From Heliocidaris tuberculata (taxonomy: Eukaryota > Echinodermata > Echinoidea > Camarodonta > Echinometridae): a stretch of 64,000 nt of DNA. Of the stretch, positions 24,413-38,469 are shown one piece after another (position 1 is the stretch's first letter; each line of letters starts with the position of its first letter). Where the stretch lies: contig CM046833.1 in assembly GCA_025618425.1 (NCBI GenBank), positions 3,393,672 through 3,457,671 of the forward strand, in the 5' to 3' direction. A program made the position numbers and the translations under genes. The notes under the pieces are model-generated. The model was given only the letters and a program-made list of their open reading frames with translations, did not search any database and had not been told where the DNA came from.

Positions 24413-25054
24413 AGGTGGGGAGGTGTTGGGAGAAAGAGTTGGAATGATAGATAATATTCATTAAGACTAACGGTCGCTTATCACGAGGAGTGAGCAGAAC
24501 CATCTTCATTATAGTCTTGCTCCATTTGTCTTTGCCAGGCTTCCTTTATCTTATCATTGGTTTGCTAACTGAGTAACACTGGAACAAGAATGAAACAAAA
24601 AGGGTCTCGAAACAAAATCAAAGGAACAATATCATGCAATAGGTTCAATGCAGCAATAAATTCATAGTCATCATACTTTCCAGTGCACAGATAGAGCAGT
24701 GTAAAAGCAAAGCTAAAACAAGAAGAACATAAATATTGAAATGATGCGTTTGACAGGAGCTACATCCATTCCTCATCCCAACCAATCTCAGATGAAGATT
24801 ACGAGACTATTCTCAGCAATATTAATTTCCAGCTCCCGCCCTGACAGCCAAGCATCAGCTTACAAACGATGATCATCATGATTATGATGAAAAATTCTTT
24901 CTCTTTCACAGTGAGGGGAGGAATGTGAGTAATTCATATATATGACATGAATGGTAGGGTTACAGCTAGCATTGCTCCTAATATTAATCATTTGTACAGT
25001 AGAAGCCTATAAGGTGTATCTATCTACGGTTCAATATATTAGCATTATATATTC

Positions 25055-25733
<679 letters not shown>

Positions 25734-26630
25734 TGATAAGGAAGACCCGTTTGTAGTGCAAAAAAAAAAAAAATAAAATAATGACTCTTTTTGAAAATCT
25801 TTTAGTCGAATATTAGTTATGACGGTCATCTTTTTACTGAAAGTACGTAAGAGTCTGGTTACACCCATTGTGATAATAAACACTCATAAATAACCAAGAT
25901 TTGATTAGAAGCTTATTTCTGTTTGTATTTCATGAAATTTACATATTGATGACCTTCAAAGACACTGATTGAAAAGAAAAAAACACTAGACAATACAAAC
26001 CATTCACTTTCAAGAGCACTCATGATCACACTAGTAGAAAAATAATAATTGCTATAGCGATGATAATAGAAATTGGATCTCGGATCAGTTTCTAAGTAAA
26101 GATGAGTGTTAGCAATTGCGTCAAACTTTTTGTAATAAGCCTATTCACCTCTGAATAATAAAAAGGGCATATGGCACTATCCTGAACGGCGGTATCGTTA
26201 TAAAAGAGATTTTGTATGTTTTAGAAATTAAATATTTTATAGATGAAGGAATTTGAAATATGAAGTGAGAATGAATGATAAATGATAACACACTCATGTT
26301 GTAGCAGCTGTTTTACCATGACCTTTCAGCTCTATTTAGGTCTGTATTATATTCATACGACGTACACGATGAGGCATACCAGCTCAATGTCTTCTTCACG
26401 AAGATGTTCAATAAAATAGTTTAAGTTTCACTCAAATAATAATCATTATTTCCCATTATATCTTGTCATATGCATACTTGTTTATAGCTTTTTGCATCTG
26501 TTGTTGGTGATGCTGACGGTGATGGCAATATTGAGGTTGTAATTGGGCTGAGGATATTGGTAATGATAGTTGTTCGCCTTTTCTGTCTAAGTTTTACTAT
26601 AGCTTCGATTGTGTTGCACTTAAAGGTGCC

Positions 26631-27283
26631 GATGGTGGTGTTGGTGTATCTGGTAATGATGGTGGTGTTAGTGTATCTGGTAATGATGGTGGTGTTGGTG
26701 TATCTGGTAATGATGGTGGTGTTGGTGTATCTGGTAATGATGGTGGTGTTGGTGTATATGGTAATGATGGTGGTGTTGGTGTATCTGGTAATGATGATGG
26801 TGTTGGTGTATCTGGTAATGATGGTGGTGTTGGTGTATCTGGTAATGATGGTGGTGTTGGTGTATCTGGTAATGATGGTGGTGTTGGTGTATCTGGTAAT
26901 GATGGTAGTGTTGGTGTATCTGGTAATGATGGTGGTGTTGGTGTATCTGGTAATGATGGTGGTGTTGGTGTATCTGGTAATGATGGTGGTGTTGGTGTAT
27001 ATGGTAATGATGGTGGTGTTGATGTATCTGGTAATGATGGTGGTGTTGGTGTATCTGGTAATGATGGTGGTGTTGATGTATCTGGTAATGATGGTGGTGT
27101 TGGTGTATCTGGTAATGATGGTGGTGTTGGTGTATCTGGTAATGATGGTGGTGTTGGTGTATCTGGTAATGATGTTGGTGTTGGTGTATCTGGTAATGGT
27201 GGTGGTGTTGGTGTATCTGGTAATGATGGTGGTGTTGGTGTATGTGGTAATGATGGTGGTGTTGGTGTATCTGGTGATGGTAG
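26631..27283. repeat. 27-bp minisatellite, ~24 copies
   Basis: Unit GGTGTTGGTGTATCTGGT followed by AATGATGGT. Copies differ only by substitutions; no length change breaks the 27-bp register. Because the period is divisible by three, several frames stay open on both strands, which explains frames of over 220 codons here. No splice context or start supports coding use. Confidence 0.95.
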
Positions 27284-28525
27284 TAGTGGAGATGCCGATT
27301 GATTTTTTCCCCCTTCTGCTCGTACATGTTGTGTAGCATTCTCAATCAATAGATAATGAGTCAAAACACACGAAAAAGTATTTTTCACTTGTTGGCTAAT
27401 GAGAGTCCTTAATGATGTCTGGTATGTAGATAAGTGTGCTTTGGACCAGTGATATTCTCTCCATTCATCATCATCAAACCATGAGGATACATGGATACAC
27501 TCGTCTAATTAAACATCTACCCAGTCACCGATGACACGGAAGAAGAATGGAAAACAAATAAATGGGAGGAGTGGAGTGAGGAGCATGACATGACAAGATG
27601 AATAACAGTAATACGACATGGTATCATCCTTTAACCATTAACTTGGTATCCACAACATCTTTGTAATCATTATCTATTTACCCTGCCCAGAATACCTTAA
27701 AAAAAAACAAAACATTAAAGGTATTTGTTTTCTTTTCTTTTCTCAAACTATGCGTTACTTCATTAATTAAGATTGCAAATTATCGATATCTTCTGCCATC
27801 CTTCACGTTGCCTTACTCTCTACCTCGATACCCCTCTTTCCCTTCTCCTATCATTTCTCTTCTTTCCATTTCATCCATCCTATCTCTCTCCAATCCTCCT
27901 TCCTCTTATCTGTTTAACTATCAGACTGGTTCTCACTCTCAATATTCTCCTCATCCTCATATTTATCTCTTTTCTCTGTTCATTTTAGCGGGTGTATTTG
28001 TGACTGATTTATATCTGTATGTGATTGAAACCGCTGGCTGCTTCTACTGATGAGGCTACCAGTCTTCATTTATATCAGAGATGGACTATTCATCAAAATT
28101 GGAGGAGCAATTACTTTCATCTTTCGCCTCTCCTTTCCATTCTCTCCCTCCAAATTGGAAATGGAGCTGGCTATTCCAAATGGAGCAGGTCCTCACATGA
28201 TATAAATACACCGTCAATCTTAAATGCGGCTAATGACTGACAGCTTCATTTTGGACCATGAAAAGTTTAAGAAAATATTGTATACAAAGTACCGTGTATA
28301 CTATGAATTGATGCAGGATTTTTTTTTAAACCAATGCTCCGGAAAGTAGATCATAGTCGATTAACATTCTCCGTATCATTCTTCTATGCGTGAATCGTTT
28401 AAATCTTTTCATAAAAACGGAGTGTTGTCTTCCCCAAAGCAACTGAAACACAATGGGTTCAACCAAAGCAAAAATGAGAAGAAAAAATATACACTTTTCT
28501 CTTTTCCACCTCCTCTCCTCATTCC

Positions 28526-28551
28526 CCTCCTCATCCTCCTCCTCATCATCG

Positions 28552-28587
<36 letters not shown>

Positions 28588-28592
28588 TCATT
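28526..28592. repeat. (CTC/CAT)n microsatellite
   Basis: CTCCTCATC units grading into (CAT)n. Confidence 0.85.
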
Positions 28593-29949
28593 AGTAGTAG
28601 TTGTATTAGATGTAGTAGGATGAATCATAATAATGATAATGATAATAGTGCAAAATTGATATCTTTAGAAGGACTAGTCATAGGAAATACCGTTTACGGG
28701 ATGTTAGAAATCGTTTTTTCTTGTAGGAAACTCCTACATTGATAAGGGGCAGCTAGCTACACGATCTGCTTCTCGCATGGAGTAGAAGATTGATGTAGAA
28801 GAAAACAAGGGATGCAAGCTGACATAGGAGGTCTGATAACGACTTCAATGAAACATTGTAGAGAAAGCTAGTGGTTAGTGGAGATTGATTAATGAGCTCA
28901 GTCACTTGTTAGAATCTAGCCACATTTCTACCTTCTTCTGATTAGGGACGGAGAGAGGAGATAAAGTATGGGTCTACCTTTCTTACTAGCTGCTTGGTAA
29001 AGTACCTATTTATCATCATGATTGCTCGCCGCATCTCGCCCGCCACGCGACCGACCGCCAGGCGTCCGGCTTCATACTCGCCGTAGAAGCGATGAAGATG
29101 TATCGAGTTAATGAAATAGCTCGCCTGGGATACCGACAAACTAAACCAAGCCGTGGCTTGAGAATGATTGCTATCAATTGTGCATTAAAAATGTTTAACC
29201 ACGAGTTTCAGAATGAAGAAGCGTCGCTAAAGTGCAATCGTTTGATTTACATACCAGGCGGTGATAATAATAAAAATCTACGACTCTCAATTTAACGAGT
29301 ATAACTAAACGGAAACGATATTCAAGACAATTATTTAGCTCTAATGAAAAGAAATCAATATGAACTTATTGCGGTCACAACAATAAAGCCATGGGCTAAA
29401 TCTGAATCAGACATAATACTACGTTTGCTTGGGTTTCTCCTCATTATTCATTCAGCTCTGTGATGGTTATTTTTGTAAATCAGATATTATTCATGGCCCT
29501 TACGTTTTATTCCGAGATGAAGAACAGGTCTTAGATTATAGGTTATGAGACAGTGCGGAGATTCAGTCATCGCATGAACAGACAACGGTTATTTTGAAGG
29601 CTATACCAAAATGACAAACTGAGAAAAAGACTCGATAAGTGTTCGTAACAGTTATGTAATCATTATTGATCAATATTTTGTGTGTGTTTGATGGAAGTTA
29701 ACAAAAATTAAGGAAATCAAAAGATGGGCACATTGAAAACCTTTTTCGCAATACTTTGTTTCATATTAGAGCATTGGGTTGAAAAAAAGTTATTTGCGGC
29801 GTCTAAAATTATAGTATCTTGCTAATATTCCAACTAAGTTTCATGACATTTTATATATATTATCCTATTCGATTTTAGGGACAACATGCGCTTTCATCCT
29901 ATCAAACGATGTATTGTGGCATTCCAGAGAGTATCAACCCTTAACAGGC

Positions 29950-30022
<73 letters not shown>
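29950..30022. repeat. (TA)n(TG)n(TA)n microsatellite
   Basis: TATATATA, about 12 TG units, then about 20 TA units. Confidence 0.9.
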
Positions 30023-30023
<1 letters not shown>

Positions 30024-30344
30024 CTAACTTTCAGAGTTTGAACCTCCCCTATAGCGCATATAAAGAACGTTTTTATCTCGGAAAATCTGAAATATACGGG
30101 ACCTGTATAAAAACAAACCACTCATAATTATACATATCACTATAAGCATAGAATGTCTGAATGTAGTGGGTCCCAGTTCAAACAAAATCATTGATCAAAT
30201 CATAAACGTGTGATAAGCAATGGCCATGGAATATATCCTAGCAAATATCGACTCAATTTCCATATCATTATGGGAGCTAAGCTTCTAATTTCCGTTTGAG
30301 GACACAGGGCGTTTCATTAATTCCGCATATAGAAGAGAGATAGA

Positions 30345-30354
30345 GCGCATGCGC
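30345..30354. promoter_or_regulatory. Perfect NRF1-type palindrome in intron 1
   Basis: GCGCATGCGC matches the NRF1 core. It sits in a small CpG-containing patch about 10 kb upstream of the Ig1 exon. It could mark an internal promoter or be chance. Confidence 0.25.
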
Positions 30355-30599
30355 GTGGCGTACGTGTGTTAACCTCAGGGCAAGCAAGTTAGAGACTAAA
30401 TGCATTTAATGGCCTCCTAGTCTTACCTAGAAAACTTACATTAAATAATTCTTTTAGTCCCTTACATTTAGAAGTGAATCTATTTAGCTGTGAGTTAAGA
30501 AGGCTGCTGAGCATTTATCTGATAGAAATGAGTTCGGACGGTTTTCAATTCCTGTTCCCGTCTACTTAACAAGACGAAGCGGACTTTATTCACATCTTC

Positions 30600-30670
30600 C
30601 CCCCTCTCCACTCTCCATCTCTCTCTCTCTTTCTCTGTTTCTCATTCTCTCTCCTTCACCCCTCTCCCCC
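30600..30670. repeat. CT-rich microsatellite
   Basis: Interrupted (CT)n, plus strand pyrimidines. Confidence 0.75.
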
Positions 30671-31215
30671 GAATAATTTGGTCTAGAGAAATCTTTTCTT
30701 CCATATCGGGAGACTGCAATGTTTGCTAGAGTACCAACTGAAAGAGTGTCCATGAAAAGTATGAAACAGAAAGAAATGTTGAAATGTGTCGATATTAAGC
30801 TCATGACCGGGAAATGATATCAAAATAATGAGCACAGTTGTTTGTTACATCTGTGTTTCTCATTGTCAATTGTGGATTGAATGGTACTCTGGCTTTCATG
30901 ATTAAACTGCAATTATCATCGTTTGAACTGCAACTGAAATCTAAATAGGGGTAGATATGGGTCTAGTGATATCTCGAAAGATTCTTATTCTCTTTTACAA
31001 TGGTGTTAATTGTTTGTTTCTCAATTAAATATGCTCATTATGACATAGAAAGCAGTGAACATACTTATCATATAAATTACATTTACTTTGCTGTTATCAA
31101 AGGGAAATATCAAATTTATTCGTTTTTGTGTACATTTGTTTTTACAATTTTCTTACTCTATAAACTGGAAATTGATATTTATCATTCACTGTTTTCTCCG
31201 CTGTTTGAACCATAA

Positions 31216-31826
31216 ACTGAATGAATATAAATTTGCTTATTACCAACATATAATAAAGCTGCACCCTTTATACGTAGGTCTACTGAATGAATAAAAAATT
31301 TGCTTATTACCAACATATTATAAAAAGATGCAGCTTTAATACGTAGGTCTACTGAATGAATAACAAATTTGCTTATTACCAACATATTATAAAAAGATGC
31401 AGCCTTAATACGTAGGCCTACTGAATGAATAAAAATTTGCTTATTACCAACATATTATAAAAAGATGCAGCCTTAATACGTAGGTCTACTGAATCAATAA
31501 CAAATTTGCTTATTACCAACATATTATAAAAAGATGCAGCCTTAATACGTAGGCCTACTGAATGAATAAAAATTTGCTTATTACCAACATATTATAAAAA
31601 GATGCAGCCTTAATACGTAGGTCTACTGAATCAATAACAAATTTGCTTATTACCAACATATTATAAAAAGATGCAGCCTTAATACGTAGGCCTACTGAAT
31701 GAATAAAAATTTGCTTATTACCAACATATTATAAAAAGATGCAGCCTTAATACGTAGGTCTACTGAATCAATAACAAATTTGCTTATTACCAACATATTA
31801 TAAAAAGCTGCAGCCTTAATACGTAG
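31216..31826. repeat. ~69-bp tandem array, nine copies, dimeric order
   Basis: The unit contains TTTGCTTATTACCAACATAT, TATAAAAAGATGCAGCCTTA and ATACGTAGG(T/C)CTACTGAAT. From about 31400 on, two variants alternate strictly: GGCCTACTGAATGAATAAAA, and GGTCTACTGAATCAATAACA. The newest growth was therefore by copying a ~137-bp dimer. Edge copies (31216-31330 and 31800-31826) are the most diverged. Confidence 0.95.
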
Positions 31827-32644
31827 AACTACATTAATGAGAGAAGGCACTCTCTTGTACATCGACTGTCCCAATTCATGTTCGTCCTAAAATTTCTTTC
31901 CTCATAGTTTAATGTTTTTGCATTCTAACTGATATTTGTTTTTGGCAAACATCATTTTTGTTTGTATGCTCTGACATTTGACTGGGTTTTTTTTTTCTTT
32001 TTGTGGAAAAGAAGACTAATTCAGTCGTACTTCAACACGCTCGTATGAACGTTACGTTTTCTTGTTGATAACATACAGTAAAAACACGTCCTTTAGGGTA
32101 TAGTCTGATCTCTATAACATCGTAAGGTCATTGTTTTCTGAATAATTCCCGGCCTACCAAAACTAATTTTCTCAGCTCCAATACACTTTACTGTCGCAGA
32201 TCTGAGTGCTATGTTGTAAGGTTATGGGCTATGCCAAGAGAAAGCTTCATTGGTTGGTAGGCAATGCTAGCCACAGCTGCACGCTTCGCTACTCTATACT
32301 CTACCAAAATTCAATTTAGTTTTCAAGCTAGAGGACATGGCATGCTATGGTTAGAATACCGATTGAATGCCAGGAGAACGAAGTATTCAATATGAAATCA
32401 AGGCCTACAGGTGGCTTGGGACTAAACTTACTCATTATCCATCAAATTCTACACACTTCCGTTCATTAATTTAGTGTAAAACGCAGATTTATCTAAATTA
32501 TTTTGGATAAAACATATCAAAACACGATCGGAAAATGAAATTCATAGAAATGTTAGGGCCAGAATAAGACATCATCGGATGGGTAAATGTTAATGGTGTG
32601 TCCAAAACTTAGACTCTTAAGAACAAAACATATGTGTGGTTAAA

Positions 32645-32970
32645 GGGAAGGTGTGATAAGAGGGATGGCGTGGTTAGAGGGGTGGTGTGGTAAAAGGGAC
32701 GGCGTGGTTAGAGGGACGGTGTGGTATAAGTGACGATGTGGTAAGATGGAAGGTGTAGTAAGAAGGACGGTGTGGTATAAGGGACGATGTGGTAAGATGG
32801 AAGGTGTAGTAAGAAGGACGGTGTGGTAAGAGGGATGGTGTGGTAAGAGGGATGGTGTGGTAAGAGGGATGGTGTGTTAAGAGGGATTGTGTGGTAAGAG
32901 GGACGGTGTGGTAAGAGGGCTGGTGTGGTGAGAGGGGTAGTTTGGTGAGAGGGGTGGTTTGGTAAGGAGG
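32645..32970. repeat. ~17-bp minisatellite
   Basis: Unit approximately GGTGTGGTAAGAGGGAC with many substitutions. A ~58-bp block (GTGTGGTATAAG to GGAAGGTGTAGTAAGAAG) is itself duplicated at 32715-32820. Confidence 0.9.
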
Positions 32971-34077
32971 ATTGTACAGAATGAAACACTAAAAGAAGAG
33001 TTCTCTGGAAATGGCCTTTATTCTTGAGAGGTTTGAAACATCGGAACAATAATGCTACCCCTGATCGCTTATCATAATGGGAAGTTGATGGAAACCTATT
33101 CTAACGATCAATTTGATCTCAATGGATCGTTAAGTGAAGGCCTAGAGTAGTTGAGATTGAGTTGAGAATCTCAGACAGCTAGTATCAAAGCCTGAAAATG
33201 GTCTCAATTATAGACCCAAGGCAAACTATACAGCGGCAACATCATACAAATGGATGGTGGGGGAAACAACAACACAACAGCCATTTTTACAAATAATTCT
33301 CCATCGGATGATGGGGAACAAAAGGAAAATGAAAATGCATTGACCTAATGACATTAATCATGTGAATTTCTAATTTCTCGTTTATCGTTTACTCCATTAT
33401 GTACGCTTGAGTTTGTAATTCTTCTTTCGACGGAGTCTAACTGAAATAAATGCAATATCTATGAGCGTGCACACCGGTCAGGATACCAACTCTCTATATC
33501 TTGATCGAAAGTCAAGTAAATCAACCAATATACCGCTATGAAAGTGGACAGGCTTCTCTACTGTGTCTCCCCCACGTACCCACATATAGACTTTCCTGTG
33601 ACCTTTCCTCCTACACCTCTATACCTAGGCCTCGTTAAATCACCAATATCTTCCCTATTGTCAATGAACTCTACCCATCGAAATTCGATCAAATTGGAGT
33701 TAAAACGAGGAGAGCATTCCATCCATCTATATCAGTGCTAATAAATAATGTTGATTGGAGTTGAGCCCGTAGCTTGGCCTGGTGTTTTTATCACCACAGA
33801 CATCCTCTCGTACTAGTCGCATTCACACTCAACATTTCTTTCTTGCAAAAGGCCGAACTTTATAAAATAGATGAATGGTGAATTCCTGCTTTGTTCACGT
33901 TATCCTTTTAATCCAAAACATCCTAAATACCAGTTCAGTGAGCAAGGTCCAGATCTTGACTCTCTGTGTACACACTGATAATTTCAAGATTTAAGATTCA
34001 TGTTTTATTCTCCAAAGAAATTTGATTTACCCTGTTGTTTTATGGAATGGGCAAGTAAACAAAGCATGGTGTCGTCT

Positions 34078-34140
34078 GCTCAGGGCCAGAAGGGCGTTAA
34101 CACTGTATTAAAATATTAAAACGCCCATCTTACCCTCAGC
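34078..34140. repeat. 63-nt imperfect hairpin
   Basis: GCTCAGGGCCAGAAGGGCGTT (left arm, 34078-34098) pairs with the segment at 34120-34140 at 17 of 21 positions, around a 21-nt AT-rich loop. The arm recurs at 49009-49030 (GCTGAGAGTCAGAAGGGCGT), so this is a dispersed repeat. Confidence 0.5.
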
Positions 34141-34971
34141 CGACGATTTATAACGAGACAACATGAATGAAATACCAAGTCACTCTTCAATGGTTCAGCT
34201 GGAATATCTTTGATTCATCATCTCCCATAATACATGCTTTAAAAATGCTGCATATTAGACAAAATTGCAGTCATGTCAAGAGTCACAAAAAAAAACCCCA
34301 CACACAAAAAAACAAACAAACAGACAAACAAACAAACAACAACAAGAACATAAACACATACATTTTAAAAAACACCAACAAAATTTAAAAAAGGATAATC
34401 TTTTCCCGCGAACTTAGGTCGTGTAAACGCGGATAATGTCATTCACTTGAGGTATACTTAAATATCTCTTACTGAATCTTGAATATATTCAGTCGATTGA
34501 AAGAAAGATCAAAATCATCGTAAACGATCACCAAACAAAGGAATAAATAAACTTGTGATGAGCTCTGAATGACTACGAGGTGTGTGTACTTTGATATAGA
34601 ACACTAGTCCTTCCTGACCACACCAGTCTCTTTTACAAGCCTCACCAGTCTTTTCTCGCCTCCAAACCAGTGTTTGTACGGCCAGTCACGTGACACTTAT
34701 CTCACTCAGACCTGTCATTAGAGGATGTCGTCTCTCGTAAAAGAAGAGATCAAATTCAATTCTTTTCGAACCGTTTTCTTTCGTTCAATATTTGTTCGCG
34801 TTGTTGAGATGACTGCAGTGGACAAGACCCCCTATCCTATCTGTCTCTCTTCCCCTCCCTCTATCTCTCCCCCTCTCTCTCTTTCCCATTAATTATCATG
34901 CCCGTTTCACTTTTTCTCTCTCCATATCTAAATCTCTCTGTCTTTCTCCCTGTCCCTATTCTGTATCTGTC

Positions 34972-34974
<3 letters not shown>

Positions 34975-35013
<39 letters not shown>
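34975..35013. repeat. (CT)n microsatellite
   Basis: About 19 CT units within a longer pyrimidine-rich region (34840-35140). Confidence 0.9.
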
Positions 35014-35016
<3 letters not shown>

Positions 35017-37378
35017 ACCTTCGCTCTACCCCTCTCGCTGCATGCGTGCCTCTATTATTTCTCCCCTCTCTCTTGGAGCATCACTTTCTCTCTGCTTCTA
35101 TATCATGTATATTGTCTTATCCTATCCCTCTATTTCCTCCTTCCCTTGTTATTGGTAAGAAGTTGAGACGAAGAAAGCAATAGGTTACCTTTCATGGGGA
35201 GAAGAAAGGGAGCACATTCGAGAGAATAAGGCACTTCTGTGAGAAGGGTTTACAGCTTGAAACCTTTTGTCGATTATTGAATTATTAAGTCATTAAATGA
35301 TTTAAAAATTCCATTTTCCTACTTGCACCTCTTTTACAGATGCTAGTGCATATGTTCACTATCTGGATGAGGAAGGGAGTGAGGGGCATGTCCGAGAAGC
35401 GTTTCCTAGTTAACGAGTGATGGCTTATTTAGTGACCCAATGCGTTAAGATGTAACAACATGATAAAGCATTCTTACAATAATATGCAATTCAACAACAA
35501 CAAAATTCTTATCTTCGCTATCTCTTTACTGGTATGTTTGCGTGCACGTTAATGCGTGTGTGTGGATGCGTGTGCGTGTGCGTGGGTGTGGATGTGTGTG
35601 GGTATGTGTCCCTCTTTTCACACCATCTTTCGTCACTTCACTTATTCCATTCTGCGCTCCTGTTTTTAATACGTTTTCTTTTAATACATTATTTTCTATC
35701 AACTAATATGTTTCATGTATTTGTGTTTTTAATTCTACCACTATTGGGCAGTCATAGTTCTAGTGTAGTTCCAAAATCTTCAGACCTTATTAAATTCACA
35801 AACAGGAATGTGTTTGTTACCATGTGAAATGTTAAGATGAGCATTCTGTTAATTTAATATTCATAATCATACTTGTCTTCTTCCATTACTTTTTGATTCG
35901 ATCTGAATTGAATGGATCATATTGAAGCGACATTTACTCATTCGTGTATTTGTATATATTTATTCATTATTTTGTTTATTGTTTATTTATTTTTCATTTT
36001 ATTTACCTATCTTTTACTCTCTTTTTTTTGGGGGGGGGGTGGGAGGAGGGGTGAGACTTCCGTTTAATATATATAATATCGTGACTGTTTGAAGCAAAGA
36101 ATTATAGCTGTTTAGTCTCTACGTGCACATGATCATTGCAGTCATTCACTTTTTAATCAATTTCAACTCTCACCTCTTCCTCTTTTCAAATTGTTTTCAG
36201 AGAAGTCGATTGCCTTGAAACCACATTTCATCCATAAAAACGTCAACATATCTCGTCTCTTTGCCATGGAAATTTTATTTTCCCCACTAAAATTCACTGG
36301 ACTGTTTGGGCGCACACGAACGCATAGTTGATGCTCAAGGCCTATGCTGATTTTTCAGCTGTTATGCCACTAGTCTACCCCAGAGTTACGGCGTGCTGAT
36401 ATAAGAGTGTGCCGCTGGCTTGGTTAGGCACTTAATTTGACTGGTGCTATTTGAATCCCACTCTAACGAAATCAGACTGAAAACTCAAGGAAATCAATGA
36501 AATAACGCCTAGTCCCCCTCTTTCTATTAAAGGTACTAACCACCAGTCTATACAGTTTGCTCCCATTTTTAGAATTAAGAAATAATAACCCCACAATGCA
36601 ATTATGTATTTTCCGACTTTCTTTTGATTAAAGGTAATAATTACTAACTTCCACAGACAAATTTCATTACATTTTATGTATTTATTCATTTACAATTTTA
36701 TTTAAACCAGGTTACCTCTTCCGTGAATAAACTAGAAATGGGGCCCCTGGACTCTCAAAAAACAACAGTACAAATCATGACAGATTTGTTGGAAATATAA
36801 TTTCCAAGTGCATACTTTGATTCTTTCGGATTCCTTTTCTTAGAACTAACTCAACATGCTCCAGATTCCCTTTAAAGGCAGTAAATGCCATTGTGTAAAG
36901 ATTTGTTCTATTTTTCATGCAGCATTTACACAGTATTGGGCGAAAGGCATCATGCTGCATAAACATCACAACCATTTCTGCATTAATCATTATATCTTTC
37001 ATTCTGTCAATGATAGTAACATAAATGAAATATGCCTTTCATTCTATCTATTAAAAAAAAGAACTACCATTCTCCATCAGTTACATATATCTTTTATTTT
37101 ATCAAATTAATTCATTGTATTGCCATTCTTTATAAACCCTTTCTCTCTCTTTATGGTATCAAGTATCATTCTGCATAAATCACGTGTCCATCATTCTATC
37201 ATAGGTAGTAACAGTGAACCCTTGTGATTAGAAAATAAATGTATTTCCAATACAATGTATGCGATTGATAAAAAGGAGAGATAATTGCTTCAGAGTGAGA
37301 AGAAGAAATTAGGAAATTATTAATACGATATTTGCAAACAAATTTTTCTGAATATTAATGACGATCAGGATCTGTTCG

Positions 37379-37798
37379 ATATCACGGTTTTGTAATCCCT
37401 AAAAGTAATTTTAAAATATGGAATGATCTGCCAAACCATATTAGATTAAGCCCATCTTTGAATATATTCAAAAGACGTCTTAAACGTCATTTACTTGATA
37501 ACTAATTATTTATTGTGCGCATGTGTGTGTGTGTGTGTGTGTGTGCGTGTGCGTGTATGTGTGCGTTTTGTTGGTTTTTTTTGTTTGTTTGTTTGTTTGT
37601 TTTTGTTTTTGTTTTTTTGTTTGGTCTTTTTTTTCCAATTGGACTTAGCTTTATATAAGGCACTGCCTTCCTGCTAAGTTCCTAATACTTCCATACTGTT
37701 TATATGTTCACTGTATTTATTGTGTATTGTTATGAATAATTATATTGTTTGTTGTTTTTATGGAGTATTAAATAAAATGAATTGAATTGAATAATTTG
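37379..37798 (+). mobile_element. 3' end of a LINE (non-LTR retrotransposon)
   Basis: The frame ending at TAA 37503-37505 reads YHGFVIPKSNFKIWNDLPNH and continues with IR, SPSLN and FKRRLKRHLL. This is the conserved WN(D/S)LP..IR.S.S...FK..LK..L end of CR1/L2/jockey-type ORF2 proteins. After the stop comes a 290-bp tail with (GT)n and T-rich tracts, ending in AATAAAATGAATTGAATTGA, a typical short-repeat LINE terminus. It is strongly 5' truncated and does not encode reverse transcriptase. Confidence 0.8.
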
Positions 37799-38469
37799 AG
37801 AATAGATAGTTTCTCTCGGAATACAATGTTACTCCAATACTTACCTGTTAACTTTCATCTTGCTTGTTCTTTACAAGCAATGTCCATTAAGTATCCACTA
37901 AAAGTTAATTATTATGCATTTTTCGCTGTTTTTACAGTGAGACAAGGCACTCAAAGTAGCTGACGAAAAGGTTCTTTTTATCAGCTATTCAATTACATGA
38001 GAATTGTATTAAATGTAGACTTCAAGTCTTCAGGGACCACTTTCCTGTTTCAATTGCTGTTGGATTATCTGAGTTTAAGATATTGCTCTCTCCTTCCTCC
38101 GCAGTTGCCAAGGATAATAGATATAATAATCGAATATAGAAGAAAATGATTGAGATATTTGTTGCAAGTAAGGGGTTAGTGTAAGAGGCTTCAAAGTAAT
38201 ATATTTCACCCATATCGTTATTGTGGTCTTAAAACTCATCCACATGACTGAGTTCATGTAGAATGAAATAAAGCAAGTATTGCAAGGTGAGACAAAAGTA
38301 GCATCAATTTGATTGAAACCTCTGTAATTCCGCTGACGTCACTAACATATTCTATCAACTTCCTATATGAAACACAGTGTATTCGAAAGAACTATAAGAA
38401 GGGAAGACAAAAATATACACATTTAAAGAGACATGCATAGATAGAAGAAGCATCTGTGAGTTTGGCCGG

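Noticed and set aside
26500..26560. Peptide VVGDADGDGNIEVVIG resembling an FG-GAP calcium-binding repeat just after a TATAG
   Set aside because: Isolated, preceded by a stop and followed directly by the GGTGAT-rich minisatellite, from whose composition GDxDGDG arises easily. No neighbouring exon supports it.
26557..27388. Open frames of 225-263 codons in the 27-bp minisatellite, including a proline/threonine-rich one on the minus strand
   Set aside because: The period is divisible by three, so frames stay open by arithmetic; no independent coding evidence.
28942..29139. CpG-rich minus-strand frame (YGEYEAGRLAVGRVAGEMRR)
   Set aside because: Base composition is unusual for the region, but no recognisable domain or clean splice sites were found.
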